DNA from: Myxococcales bacterium | Lineage (GTDB): Bacteria > Myxococcota_A > Bradymonadia > UBA7976 > UBA1532 | Assembly: GCA_009692505.1 (NCBI GenBank) | Contig: SHZC01000012.1 | Coordinates: forward strand, 1-44,706 | Direction: 5' to 3' | DNA length: 44,706 bases | Part shown: in pieces, positions 35,117 to 44,215 of the stretch | How positions within the stretch are numbered: the stretch's first letter is position 1 | Layout of the letters: each line of letters starts with the position of its first letter | The notes under the pieces: generated by a model | Databases searched by the model: none | Told to the model about the DNA's origin: nothing | Seen by the model: the letters and a program-made list of their open reading frames with translations, nothing else | Made by a program: the position numbers and the translations under genes

Positions 35117-36604
35117 CTACCAGCCCACCGACAAAGCGCCGTGGGCGGCGAGCCGTGCCGCACAGCCCCCCTCGGTCACGGTCTTGGTCTGGCCCTTGCC
35201 GCAGAAGCCCGGTCGGTCGAACTCCGGTGGACCAAAAAAGGACTCGACGGACTTCAGGGCGAGGCGCGTCTGCACCGTGAACGTGCACGGCAAGAGCCAC
35301 TCGTCCGTCAGCCGGCCGTCCCGAATGATGCGGCCGGATTGGATGCTGCTGCTCATGCCCTGGGCGCTGACCTGCCCCCCATAGGACCCAGACAACCAGA
35401 CGCCAAAGGTCACGCCTTCGAGGAAGGCCTCCAAGGTCGGACGCACGAACTCCGGGGACGAAGGCAGGAGGTAGGTGTTCGTCATGCGCACAAGCCGAGG
35501 CTGACCGAGCTCTGAGAAGCCGCGCCCATTCGGGGTCGCCGAGAAGCGTGCCGCCGTCTCCCGATTGTGCAGCATGCCCGTGACCCGACCGCGATCGAGC
35601 AAGACGACCGGCGCGACCTCGACGCCCTCATCGTCGATGTACTGGCTCCCGAAGCCGCGATCGACGACGTAGGCGCCGAGCGCGTCGAGGGGCGGGCCGT
35701 CGACGAGCCGCACGGCCTCGGAGCCCAGCGCCTCGTCGATGGGGCGGCCATCCCGCGTGAACAGGCCCGACCGGCCGCTCGCGACAATGTCCGCCTCGAA
35801 GTTGTGACCGCAGGCCTCATGAATGAAGACCATGGCGTCCGCCTCGAGGACGTAGTGGGTGATCGCCGCTCGCTCCGCGGTCGTGAGCGCGCGCGCGTCG
35901 AGCATTCGATGGGCGTGGTCGAGTCCGCGGTTCAGTCGAAGCCGGCAACGAGCGGCGAGCGTGCCACTCACCGACAAAAACTCGTCGAGGCCCCGCACAT
36001 CCCCAAAGCGGACCACCGACCGGCCGCGCCGGACGCCACTCCGGGTGATGAACTCCACCTGAAGGAAGGTTTGAGGCAGGGACTGAGATCGAAAGAGGCC
36101 TTGTGCATCGGCGACGATCTTGTCCTCGGCCTGCGTATAGAGCCGGAAGGCGAAGGTCACTTGCGCTTCAGTCGTTCGGCCCGACTGCCACCCGGCGACG
36201 AGCGCCTCGACGTCGTCGACGCAGCGATTCACACGCTCATAGAGCTCGGCGGGCGGACCGAGCGGCGTCTCGGCCGGGCCGAAGTGTCGCTGGTCTCGGA
36301 TGGGCAAGGGCGCGAGTCGGAAGGTCGGGTCCGGCGAGAGGGCGTCCAGGAAGACCAGGGCCTCATCAAGCCGAAGGCGGGCCTCCATCGGGCTGACGTC
36401 GCCGAGTGAAACCTCGAGGTTTCGTCCATCGGTTCCAATCAGCCGGACGACGAGCCCGCTCTTGGAGGCATAGGGTGTCGTTGAGCGTTGACCATCGTGG
36501 GCGCGCGTAGACTCGAACCGGAGGACGCGCTCATAGCATGCGTCGGCGTCGACCACGCGCCCTTGGAGCGCTGCGAAAATGGTGTCAAGGAGGGCGCGAC
36601 TCAC
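35117..36604 (-). CDS. tldD: TldD-like zinc metalloprotease
   Basis: A 495-residue catalytic partner of PmbA. The metal site HExxxH is seen as HEACGHNFEAD, with the downstream Cys of the family in FCGKGQTKTVTEGG near the C-terminus. The N-terminal third has SKSGLVVRLIGTDGRNLEVS and LYTQAEDKIVADAQGLFRSQ. It would cleave unfolded peptides inside the TldD/PmbA chamber. The start is GTG at 36604 with no strong ribosome site; a shorter start cannot be excluded. It leads the operon tldD-pmbA-purA-TPR-unknown and is divergent from nuo. Confidence 0.9.
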   Translation of the reverse strand: MSRALLDTIFAALQGRVVDADACYERVLRFESTRAHDGQRSTTPYASKSGLVVRLIGTDGRNLEVSLGDVSPMEARLRLDEALVFLDALSPDPTFRLAPLPIRDQRHFGPAETPLGPPAELYERVNRCVDDVEALVAGWQSGRTTEAQVTFAFRLYTQAEDKIVADAQGLFRSQSLPQTFLQVEFITRSGVRRGRSVVRFGDVRGLDEFLSVSGTLAARCRLRLNRGLDHAHRMLDARALTTAERAAITHYVLEADAMVFIHEACGHNFEADIVASGRSGLFTRDGRPIDEALGSEAVRLVDGPPLDALGAYVVDRGFGSQYIDDEGVEVAPVVLLDRGRVTGMLHNRETAARFSATPNGRGFSELGQPRLVRMTNTYLLPSSPEFVRPTLEAFLEGVTFGVWLSGSYGGQVSAQGMSSSIQSGRIIRDGRLTDEWLLPCTFTVQTRLALKSVESFFGPPEFDRPGFCGKGQTKTVTEGGCAARLAAHGALSVGW

Positions 36605-36638
36605 AGGGCGCGGACCCTAACACGGAACGCCTGCCGGT

Positions 36639-36669
36639 GATTGACAATCGGAGACCTCGGTGTTACCAG
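36639..36669 (+). promoter_or_regulatory. nuoA: Candidate nuo promoter overlapping a GATTGACAATC palindrome
   Basis: A perfect TTGACA (36641-36646) is followed after 17 bases by TACCAG (36664-36669), a weak -10. The -35 lies in GATTGACAATC (36639-36649), which is palindromic around its central base and offers TTGTCA on the minus strand toward tldD. A stem AGCGGG (36683-36688) with CCCGCT (36702-36707) lies in the presumed nuo leader. Confidence 0.4.
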
Positions 36670-36754
36670 AGCCACGCGTCAAAGCGGGTTACCCTCGGGG
36701 GCCCGCTGAGTACGTTTCCGTCGTAATCCATGGACTTGCAAGCGAGGAGGCTCG

Positions 36755-37126
36755 GTGTACGAGCAGTATATAACCCTCGGAATCCTCGCAGCGGTGGCCG
36801 TCGTCACCGGGGCTGCGATCTTGTTCCTGAACAGCATCCTCGGTCCGAAGCGTTGGACCGCGTCGAAGCTCGACACCTTCGAGACTGGCAACGAGCCCGA
36901 AGGCGACGCGCGCCAGCGGTTCTCCATCCGTTTCTATCTCGTGGCCATCCTCTTCATCCTTTTTGACATCGAGGTGGTCTTCCTCTTCCCGTGGGCCGTC
37001 CTCTACCGGCAGTACATCGCCGCGGGATTGGGGCTCTTCGTCTTCATCGAGATGCTGGTCTTCATCTCCATCCTCGGTGTGGGCTTGGCTTATGTTTGGC
37101 GAAAAGGAGCCCTCGAATGGGACTAG
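36755..37126 (+). CDS. nuoA: NADH-quinone oxidoreductase subunit A
   Basis: A 123-residue inner-membrane subunit of the proton-pumping module of complex I. Three hydrophobic helices are visible, and the loop KLDTFETGNEPEGDARQRFS with FYLVAILFILFDIEVVFLFPWA is the family signature. The start is GTG at 36755 with GAGGAGG upstream. It overlaps nuoB by ten bases. It is first in the nuoABCDGH run. Confidence 0.95.
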   Translation: MYEQYITLGILAAVAVVTGAAILFLNSILGPKRWTASKLDTFETGNEPEGDARQRFSIRFYLVAILFILFDIEVVFLFPWAVLYRQYIAAGLGLFVFIEMLVFISILGVGLAYVWRKGALEWD

Positions 37127-37596
37127 AAAGTCAGCTCGCTGGCACGTTTGTCGGCACGCGGTTCTCCGACGCGCTGAACTGGGCTCGGAAGTACTCGTTG
37201 TTCCAGTACCCGTTCGTCACGGCGTGCTGCGGCATGGAGTTCATGTCGACGGCGTGCAGCCACTACGACATCTCTCGCTTCGGCGCGGAGATCCCCCGTT
37301 TCTCCCCACGGCAGGCCGACTTGCTCATCGTCGTCGGCACTGTGAGTCACAAGCTCGCGCCGGTGCTCCGCAAGGTCTACGACCAGATGTGCGACCCCAA
37401 GTGGGTCGTCGCCTTCGGGGCGTGCGCGTCGAGTGGCGGGTTTTACGACAACTACTGCACGGTCCAGGGCATCGACACGCTCATCCCGGTCGACGTCTAC
37501 ATCCCAGGCTGCCCGCCCCGTCCCGAGCAGGTCCTCGACGCCCTGATGATGCTCCAGGAAAAAATCCAGGCGGAGCCGTTGGAGAAGCAGGCGTGA
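37117..37596 (+). CDS. nuoB: NADH-quinone oxidoreductase subunit B
   Basis: A 159-residue hydrophilic subunit carrying the N2 4Fe-4S cluster that passes electrons to quinone. Cluster ligands are seen in ACCGMEFMS, GACASSGGFYDNY and PGCPPRPE. The ATG at 37117 has AAGGAG at good spacing and overlaps the nuoA end. The frame is open to 36991 upstream, but that part is nuoA in another frame. The stop overlaps nuoC by GTGA. Confidence 0.96.
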   Translation: MGLESQLAGTFVGTRFSDALNWARKYSLFQYPFVTACCGMEFMSTACSHYDISRFGAEIPRFSPRQADLLIVVGTVSHKLAPVLRKVYDQMCDPKWVVAFGACASSGGFYDNYCTVQGIDTLIPVDVYIPGCPPRPEQVLDALMMLQEKIQAEPLEKQA

Positions 37597-38084
37597 GCCA
37601 ATACGTCGTCGGTCGCATTCAAGAAAAGTTCGGCGCCGCGGTCCTGTCGACCCATGCCTCGCAGGGGGACGACACCGTGGTCATCGAGCGCGGCGTGCTG
37701 CTCGATCTCCTCTTCTTCCTTCGGGACGACGCCGAGCTCGCGTTCAATCTGCCGATAGACCTGACGGTCGTCGACTGGTACCGGCTGCGTGAGCTGCGCT
37801 TCGAGGTGGTCTATCACCTCCTTTCAACGAGCAAGCGGCACCGAATCCGCATCAAGGTCCCCTTGGACGAGGACGACCTCAAGCTCGACAGCAGCTTCCC
37901 GGTGTGGCCGGGGCTGGACTGGTTCGAGCGCGAGGCCTGGGACCTCTACGGCGTGACCTTCGAGGGCCACCCGAACCACAAGCGCATCCTCATGTGGGAG
38001 GGCTTTGAGGGCCACCCCCTGCGGAAGGACTATCCCATCAACCAGCGCCAGCCGATGACGGCGCTCCTTGGCGAGAAGGCCTGA
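37593..38084 (+). CDS. nuoC: NADH-quinone oxidoreductase subunit C
   Basis: A 163-residue 30-kDa-type subunit of the peripheral arm. The signature is present: WFEREAWDLYGVTFEGHPNH, KRILMWEGFEGHPLRKDYP. The start is GTG at 37593, coupled to nuoB through GTGA, with GGAG about ten bases upstream. It is separate from nuoD, not fused as in E. coli. The last codons are followed by nuoD after one base. Confidence 0.95.
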   Translation: MSQYVVGRIQEKFGAAVLSTHASQGDDTVVIERGVLLDLLFFLRDDAELAFNLPIDLTVVDWYRLRELRFEVVYHLLSTSKRHRIRIKVPLDEDDLKLDSSFPVWPGLDWFEREAWDLYGVTFEGHPNHKRILMWEGFEGHPLRKDYPINQRQPMTALLGEKA

Positions 38085-38085
38085 G

Positions 38086-39291
38086 ATGAGCGAGCTTTTG
38101 ATCGAGACCGAGGACGGTGATCTCGACTCCGCCCCGATGAACTTGCAGATGGGGCCGTCGCATCCCGCGATGCACGGCACGATCAAGATGCGCCTGAAGC
38201 TCGACGGCGAGATCGTCCAGCGTTCGGACATCGAGGTGGGCTATCTGCACCGGGGCTTCGAGAAGTCCTGCGAGAGCGTCACGTGGACGCAGGTCCTGCC
38301 TTATACCGACCGCCTCAACTACGTCAGCCCCCTGTGCAATAACGTGGGCTACTGCATGGCGGTCGAGAAGCTGATCGGCGTCACGGCCACGGAGCGGTGC
38401 CAGTACATCCGGACGATCATGGCGGAGACGTCGCGGATCGGAGACCACCTCACGTGCGTCGGCGCGAGCGCGATGGAGCTCGGCGCATTTACGGCGTTCC
38501 TCTACGCGATCGAAGCGCGGGAGGAGCTCTGGCGGCTCACCGAGGCGGTCACCGGCGCGCGTCTGACGCATAGCTACTGTCGCATCGGCGGCCTCAAGGA
38601 CGATCTGCCCCTCGACTTCGAGGCCAGCTACCGGGTCGTCGAAAAGAAGGTCCGGTCGCTCATTTACGACATCCGGGCCCTGCTCGACACCAATCGAATC
38701 TTCCTCGATCGCATGAAGGACATCGGCTGCATCTCGGCCGAGCGCGCCTTGTCCCTGGGGTTCACCGGCCCCTGCCTGCGGAGCACTGGCCACGACTACG
38801 ACGTCCGCAAGTACGCGCCGTACATGATCTACGACCGCCTCGACTTCGAGGTGCCCGTCGGCGTCAAGGGCGACAACTACGACCGCTACCTCGTTCGCCT
38901 CGAAGAGGTTGATCAGTCGCTGCGGATGATCGACCAGTGCTTCAAGCAGATCCCCGCCGGCCCCATCAACGTGGACGACGGCCGCTTGGTCTTGCCCGCG
39001 AAGGATGAGGTCTACCACTCCATCGAGGGGACGATCGCGCACTTCAAGCTCATCATGGACGGCATCAAGGTGCCCCCGGGTGAGGTCTACAGCTACACCG
39101 AAGCGGGCAATGGTGAGCTGGGGTTCTACCTCATCAGCACCGGCGAAGGGCGGCCTTATAAGTGCCGCGTCCGGCCTCCATGTTGGGCGCTCATGCAGGG
39201 CGTCGCGGAGATGGTCGAGGGCTACCAGATCGCCGACATCGTGCCGACGTTCGGATCCATCAACATGATTGGCGGGGAGTGCGACCGCTGA
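38086..39291 (+). CDS. nuoD: NADH-quinone oxidoreductase subunit D
   Basis: A 401-residue 49-kDa-type subunit that forms the quinone site with NuoB. Family motifs are MGPSHPAMHGTIKMRLKLDG, EVGYLHRGFEKSCE, PYTDRLNYVSPLCNNVGYC and the C-terminal DIVPTFGSINMIGGECDR. The start ATG at 38086 gives MSELLIETED; the frame runs a little further upstream. The stop overlaps the nuoG start (TGATG). All expected His/Asp residues near the quinone pocket appear present. Confidence 0.97.
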   Translation: MSELLIETEDGDLDSAPMNLQMGPSHPAMHGTIKMRLKLDGEIVQRSDIEVGYLHRGFEKSCESVTWTQVLPYTDRLNYVSPLCNNVGYCMAVEKLIGVTATERCQYIRTIMAETSRIGDHLTCVGASAMELGAFTAFLYAIEAREELWRLTEAVTGARLTHSYCRIGGLKDDLPLDFEASYRVVEKKVRSLIYDIRALLDTNRIFLDRMKDIGCISAERALSLGFTGPCLRSTGHDYDVRKYAPYMIYDRLDFEVPVGVKGDNYDRYLVRLEEVDQSLRMIDQCFKQIPAGPINVDDGRLVLPAKDEVYHSIEGTIAHFKLIMDGIKVPPGEVYSYTEAGNGELGFYLISTGEGRPYKCRVRPPCWALMQGVAEMVEGYQIADIVPTFGSINMIGGECDR

Positions 39292-40892
39292 TGGCTGTCA
39301 ACTGTAAGATCAACGGCAAGCCGGTCACCGTCGAGAGCGGGACCACTGTGCTCGAAGCGGCGCGTGGGGCCGGGTTCGAGGTCCCCCACTTCTGCTGGCA
39401 TCCGGGGCTCTCAAGGCCGGCCAACTGCCGGATGTGTCTCGTCGACGCGTCCAACAGCCCGAAGCCGATCCCGTCGTGTTACATCACGGTCGCCGAGAAC
39501 GCCGATTACACGACCGACTCGGACCATGTCCGCGAGCTCCGTCGGGCGATCCTCGAGTTCATCCTGCTCAACCACCCCATCGACTGCGCCATCTGCGATC
39601 AGGCCGGGGAGTGCGAGCTGCAGAACAACTACTTCGACTACTCGCTGCAGGAGAGCCGGCTCGCGACCGACAAGGTCCACAAGCCGAAGGTCACGCCCCT
39701 CTCGGACAAGATCATGTTCGATGGCGAGCGTTGCATCGTGTGCACGCGTTGCGTTCGATTCTGCGACGAGGTCGCCAAGTCCAGTGAGATCGGCGTCATC
39801 AACCGGGGTGAGCGGTCGGAGATCGCTATTTTCCCGGGCCGCGCGCTCTCCAACCCCTACTCCATGAACATCGTGGACATCTGTCCGGTCGGCGCGTTGA
39901 CGAGTCGGGACTTCCGGTTCAAGTGCCGCGTCTGGTTCATGGAGAGCGTGGACAGCGTCTGTGACGGCTGCGCGCGCGGCTGCAATGTGCACCTCGACCA
40001 CCATAAGGGTGAGGTCATGCGGTTTCGGCCGCGTGAGAACCGCTCAGTCAACGACTGGTGGATGTGCGATACTGGCCGCCTGAGCTACCGGGGCATCCAC
40101 GACGAGCGCGTGCTCGCCCCAGTCGTCTCGAGTGCCGGCCGGACTGGGCGGGCCACCTGGGCCGACGGTGTCTCGGCCGCGATCGAGCTGCTCCGCGAAG
40201 GCGCGAGCGGCCTCGGCATCGTGCTCGGCGCGACGCTCGACCTGGAGTCCCTCTTCGCCGCGCGTCGGCTCGTGCGTGAGGTCCTGCCTCAAGCGCGGGT
40301 CTTCATGAGCGCGCGGGAGGACGGCCGCGACCAGGACGACATCCTCCTCCGCGACGACAAGAACCCCAACAGGGCTGGAGTCGCCGCCCTCTTCGGGGAG
40401 TTGCCGGGCATCGCCGCCCTTCGCAACGCGGCGCACGCCGGGACCGTCACCCACGTCCTCGTCATCGGCCACCCCCCGGAGGCCATGGACCTGGGCTCTT
40501 CGAAGCTCGTCATGGCAACGACTCATGTCACCGAGGCCGTCCGGGCCGCTGCCGTCGTGCTGCCGCTCCAGACGCACGCCGAGCACGACGGGACGTTCAT
40601 CAACTTCGAGCAGCACGTTCAGCGCTTTCACGGTGCTGTCGCCCCGATCGGCGAGGCCCTCTCGGGGTGGCAGATCATCGGGAAGCTCTCGGTCGGACTC
40701 GGTCACGACCTGCGCTTGACCTCGGCGGCTGCGGTCTTCAAGGCGCTGGTCGCCGCTGAGCCCGCGTTCGCCGGCATGACCCACCACAGCCTGGGGGGCT
40801 CGGGTTGTCGACTCGGGTCTGGTATTGCCGCTGACGGTGCCTCGCTCGTCCAATCCGGGCCGCTCGTCGACCCCGCCCCCGTTCCGGCCTGA
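39291..40892 (+). CDS. nuoG: NADH-quinone oxidoreductase subunit G, short form
   Basis: A 533-residue iron-sulfur subunit, short for NuoG (E. coli about 900). The N-terminal 2Fe-2S motif is C-x10-C-x2-C-x13-C starting CWHPGLS. Next is H-x3-C-x2-C-x5-C in HPIDCAICDQAGECELQ. A 4Fe-4S motif follows in CIVCTRCVRFCDEV with VDICPVGALTSRDF, then an N7-type C-x2-C-x3-C-x27-C starting CDGCARGC and ending at WWMC. The molybdopterin-like domain after it is truncated or reduced to about 250 residues. nuoE and nuoF are not between nuoD and nuoG, so the NADH-binding pair must be elsewhere or absent. Confidence 0.93.
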   Translation: MAVNCKINGKPVTVESGTTVLEAARGAGFEVPHFCWHPGLSRPANCRMCLVDASNSPKPIPSCYITVAENADYTTDSDHVRELRRAILEFILLNHPIDCAICDQAGECELQNNYFDYSLQESRLATDKVHKPKVTPLSDKIMFDGERCIVCTRCVRFCDEVAKSSEIGVINRGERSEIAIFPGRALSNPYSMNIVDICPVGALTSRDFRFKCRVWFMESVDSVCDGCARGCNVHLDHHKGEVMRFRPRENRSVNDWWMCDTGRLSYRGIHDERVLAPVVSSAGRTGRATWADGVSAAIELLREGASGLGIVLGATLDLESLFAARRLVREVLPQARVFMSAREDGRDQDDILLRDDKNPNRAGVAALFGELPGIAALRNAAHAGTVTHVLVIGHPPEAMDLGSSKLVMATTHVTEAVRAAAVVLPLQTHAEHDGTFINFEQHVQRFHGAVAPIGEALSGWQIIGKLSVGLGHDLRLTSAAAVFKALVAAEPAFAGMTHHSLGGSGCRLGSGIAADGASLVQSGPLVDPAPVPA

Positions 40893-40905
40893 TTAGGAGA
40901 CGAAC

Positions 40906-42045
40906 GTGCTCGTTCTCATCGCACTTACGCTGCTGAAGGTCGTCGGCATCGTGCTCGCGTTTGTCATGCTCGTCGCGACCATCATGACCTGGGCCGATCG
41001 AAAGCAGTCGGCACTCATCCAAGACCGCATCGGACCGAACCGCGCCAGCATCGGCTCGGTCCGCGCCGCGGGCCTCATCCACATCCTCGCGGATGCTCTG
41101 AAGACCCTGTTCAAAGAGGACTTCACGCCCCGGGACGCCAACCAAGGCCTGTTCCGAATCGCGCCGTTCCTCGCGTTTGTGCCCGCGCTCCTGGCGTTTG
41201 CGGTCATCCCCGTCGGGGACACCTACTGCCCGGATGGCGCGTTCATCGTGCAGAACTTCCGCGACGTCTGCACCGCGGGTGCGCAGGCCGACTACTTCCG
41301 AGTCAGCAATATGGGCGCGGGGCTGCTCTGCATCTTCGCCATCGTCTCTCTTGGGGTCTACGGCGCCTCCATCGGCGGTTGGGCGAGCAACAATAAGTTC
41401 GCCTTGATCGGCGGCGTACGGGTCACAGCTCAGATGGTCTCGTATGAGGTGACCATGGGTCTGACGCTCGTTGGGCTGCTCATGATCTACGGCACCGTCG
41501 ACCTCAACGAGATGGTCCGCGCGCAGGGCACGCTCCTGTGGGGCTTCGTGCCCATGTGGGGCATCGTGACGCAGCCCGTCGCCTTCTTCCTGTTCTTCAC
41601 CGCGGCCATCGCCGAGACGAAGCGCCCGCCCTTCGACATCCCCGAGGCCGAGTCCGAGCTCGCCGCCGGTTACTTCGTCGAGTACAGCTCCATGCGCTTC
41701 GCCTTGTTCACGCTGTCGGAGTACGTGGCCTCGGTGCTCGTGGCCATGATGGTCACGACGCTCTTCCTCGGCGGCTGGCAGGTGCCCTACCTCTATGGCG
41801 ACGGTCTGCACAACCCGATGACGGGTGACCTCGCGCTGTCGATCCCCTACCTCCTCGTCAAGGTGATTCAGATCGGCGCGTTCTGCTTCAAGGTCCTCGC
41901 GCTCTGCTGGCTTCAGCTTCAGGTGCGCTGGACGCTGCCCCGCTTCCGCTACGATCAGCTCATGAAGCTCGGCTGGAAGGTCATCTTGCCCCTCTCGCTG
42001 ATCAACGTCCTGGTTACTGGGCTCTGGCTGCTCGTCGCGGCCTGA
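40906..42045 (+). CDS. nuoH: NADH-quinone oxidoreductase subunit H
   Basis: A 379-residue membrane subunit that joins the peripheral arm to the membrane arm. Multiple hydrophobic helices are visible. The family loop ETKRPPFDIPEAESELAAGY and WADRKQSALIQDRIGPNRAS are present. The GTG start at 40906 has AGGAGA upstream. It contains an insert with Cys residues (GDTYCPDGAFIVQNFRDVCT) in the loop after the second helix, longer than I recall for E. coli. The run ends here: nuoI to nuoN are not in the window. Confidence 0.95.
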   Translation: MLVLIALTLLKVVGIVLAFVMLVATIMTWADRKQSALIQDRIGPNRASIGSVRAAGLIHILADALKTLFKEDFTPRDANQGLFRIAPFLAFVPALLAFAVIPVGDTYCPDGAFIVQNFRDVCTAGAQADYFRVSNMGAGLLCIFAIVSLGVYGASIGGWASNNKFALIGGVRVTAQMVSYEVTMGLTLVGLLMIYGTVDLNEMVRAQGTLLWGFVPMWGIVTQPVAFFLFFTAAIAETKRPPFDIPEAESELAAGYFVEYSSMRFALFTLSEYVASVLVAMMVTTLFLGGWQVPYLYGDGLHNPMTGDLALSIPYLLVKVIQIGAFCFKVLALCWLQLQVRWTLPRFRYDQLMKLGWKVILPLSLINVLVTGLWLLVAA

Positions 42046-42080
42046 GCCTCGGTTCTGCGGCCTGATGGGGCCGAGTGCCC

Positions 42081-42108
42081 TTGACAGCGGCAAGCGAGTG
42101 CATACCCT
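42081..42108 (+). promoter_or_regulatory. dnaJ: Candidate dnaJ promoter giving a near-leaderless message
   Basis: TTGACA (42081-42086), a 16-base spacer and TACCCT (42103-42108). The predicted start near 42115 leaves about five bases before the ATG at 42120, and no ribosome site is present. A short stem CGGCC/GGCCG at 42058-42073 may end nuoH transcription, but has no T-run. Confidence 0.45.
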
Positions 42109-42119
42109 CCCGCGCACTC

Positions 42120-43187
42120 ATGCCCGCCGACTACTATCAGATCCTTGAAGTTGCCAAAGACGCGGACGATCGCGACCTGAAGAAGGCGTATCGAAGCCTC
42201 GCTCTGAAGTATCACCCCGACCGAAACCCCGGGGACGCCGCAGCCGAAGACAAGTTTAAGGAGGTCAGCGAGGCCTACGAGGTCTTGGCCGATCCCCAAA
42301 AACGCCAAATCTACGACCGTTTCGGCCACGAGGGCCTGAAGAGTCGGGGCGCGGGCGGCTCCCATAGCTCCTCGGTCGAGGACATCTTCAGCCACTTCGG
42401 CGACATCTTTGGTGACATCTTCGGACGCGGAGGCGGTGGCCGCGGCCGGCCGAGGCGCGGCGCCGATCTGCTCACGGAGGTCGAGATCCTGCTCGTCGAC
42501 TGCCTCACGCCGACCCAACGGGTGGTGGAGATCCCCCGCGAGATTGGCTGTGCGGCGTGCGCCGGCTCGGGTGCCAAGGCCGGGACAAAGCCCATCGTCT
42601 GCGCGACCTGCGGAGGCATCGGGCAGGTGCAGATCCAAAGCGGGCTCTTCAGCATGGTCACGCCGTGCACGCGGTGTGGCGGGCAAGGCAAGCTCATCAA
42701 GGATCCCTGTGGGACCTGTCGGGGCGTCGGGCGCACGCGGACGACGAGCTCGGTGAAGGTCACGATCCCGCCGGGCATTGAGGCCGGCATGCGGCTGCGC
42801 GTCACGGGGCAGGGTGAAGATGGCCCAGGGGGCGCGCCCCCCGGTGACCTCTACGTCGTCGTTCAGGTTCGCGATCACGATCGTTTTGAGCGGCACGGCG
42901 CGGACTTGCTCGCCGAGCTGCCGATCGATCTGGTCGACGCCTGCCTCGGGGGAAAGACCACCTTTGAGAGCCTCGACGGCCCCGTCCCGGTGGAGATCGC
43001 GGCGGGGACCCAGAGCCACAGCTTGCTGCGTGTGCGGGGACGTGGCATGCCGCGCCTCGAACAGGGCGGCAAGGGGCGCGGCGATCTGCACCTCCGCGTG
43101 ACGGTGACGATCCCCCGCAAGCTCTCTGACGAGCAGACTCGCCTGCTTCAGGCTCTTCGCGACTCGTTCGCCCCGCCGAAGAAGTGA
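42120..43187 (+). CDS. dnaJ: DnaJ co-chaperone
   Basis: A 355-residue Hsp40 that delivers substrates to DnaK and stimulates its ATPase. The J domain has HPD in [13 protein letters not shown]. It is followed by a Gly/Phe-rich stretch ([18 protein letters not shown]), four zinc-binding C-x2-C-x-G-x-G units ([32 protein letters not shown]) and the C-terminal peptide-binding domains ([20 protein letters not shown]). All four units are intact, so type I DnaJ is assigned. The frame extends upstream to 42075, but [11 protein letters not shown] is the family start. No CIRCE-like element was seen. Confidence 0.96.
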   Translation: MPADYYQILEVAKDADDRDLKKAYRSLALKYHPDRNPGDAAAEDKFKEVSEAYEVLADPQKRQIYDRFGHEGLKSRGAGGSHSSSVEDIFSHFGDIFGDIFGRGGGGRGRPRRGADLLTEVEILLVDCLTPTQRVVEIPREIGCAACAGSGAKAGTKPIVCATCGGIGQVQIQSGLFSMVTPCTRCGGQGKLIKDPCGTCRGVGRTRTTSSVKVTIPPGIEAGMRLRVTGQGEDGPGGAPPGDLYVVVQVRDHDRFERHGADLLAELPIDLVDACLGGKTTFESLDGPVPVEIAAGTQSHSLLRVRGRGMPRLEQGGKGRGDLHLRVTVTIPRKLSDEQTRLLQALRDSFAPPKK

Positions 43188-43218
43188 AGTCTCCGGTGCG
43201 GACGGCCTCACGGTACGC

Positions 43219-44215
43219 ATGAGCGTCGCTCGCGTCCGGATCGCCCACGTTGTGCACGGCCTCGACATGGGCGGCGCGGAGAAGCCCGTCGTTGATGTCA
43301 CGCGCGCCACGGATCCGACGCGGTTCCGCACCTCGGTCATCTGTCTGGACGCCCCCGGCTCGCAGGCGGCCCGACTCCAGGCCGAGGGCTTCGACGTGAC
43401 CGCGTTCGGCCGCCGTCCGGGGTTTGGCGGCACGCTCGCCGCGCGCCTCGCTGGGGCCCGCGTCGTCTTCACGGAGCACGGCGGCAGCTACCCGGATCTC
43501 CGAAAGAAGAAGCGCGTCCTCGCCAATCAAGTCCTCTTCCGGCTGTCGTCGACCCACCTCGCCGTCAGCGAGTTCACGCGACAGGCCCTCCTCAACGTCG
43601 AAGGCTTCCCGGCGGACCGCGTACAGGTCTTGTCCAACGGGGTGCCGACCGCGCCGCGATCGGATCTCAAGCCGCCTGAGCCCCGAGAAGAACTTGGGCA
43701 TGCTGCTCGAGGCCGTGAGGCTCGCGCGAGTCCAACACCCGGACCGTCACCTGGTCATCGCGGGTGACGGGCCGGAGCGCGCACTTCTGGAGCAGACGCG
43801 TGAGAAATTGGGCCTCACCGGCGTGGTTCACCTGCTCGGCTTTCGAGATGACGTGAGCGCCCTCGTCCGGATGTTCGACGTCTTCGCCTTGCCGAGCCTG
43901 ACGGAGGGCACGTCGGTCACGCTGCTCGAAGCCATGCTCGCAGTCCCTCCGGTCCTAGCGACCCGAGTCGGTGGCAACCCGGAGATCGTCGTGTACGGGC
44001 GCACGGGGTTTCTCGCAGAATCAAACGACGGCGCGGCCATGGCGTCTCGAATCGGCTCATTGCTACAGAATCCATCGCAAGCCGCCGATTTTGGTAACGA
44101 GGGTCGCGCCCGGGTGCTCCAGCAATTTGATTTCCAAGACATGGTCGTGGCCTATGCTGAACATGATTCGAAGCTCTCCACTCGTGGCCCTCTGGGTCCT
44201 TCTCCTTCCCGCTGA
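43219..44215 (+). pseudogene. Decayed family 4 glycosyltransferase with two internal deletions
   Basis: From 43219 the frame reads MSVARVRIAHVVHGLDMGGA, VFTEHGGSYPDLRKKKR and VQVLSNGVP, typical of GT4 N-terminal domains. The homology then continues one frame over from about 43673 (RLSPEKNLGMLLEAVRLARV, VIAGDGPERALLEQTREKLG, VFALPSLTEGTSVTLLEAML) to the stop at 44215. Compared with the family, about 30 residues are missing in frame near 43420 (after GRRPGF) and about 25 residues plus a frame change near 43660-43672. The N-terminal frame would end at 43767. A sequencing or assembly error could explain one event, but two deletions favour real decay. The last codons overlap the next gene. Confidence 0.75.

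Noticed and set aside
36963..37592. Upstream extension of the nuoC frame
   Set aside because: The open frame is a shadow of nuoA and nuoB; the GTGA-coupled start at 37593 fits the family.
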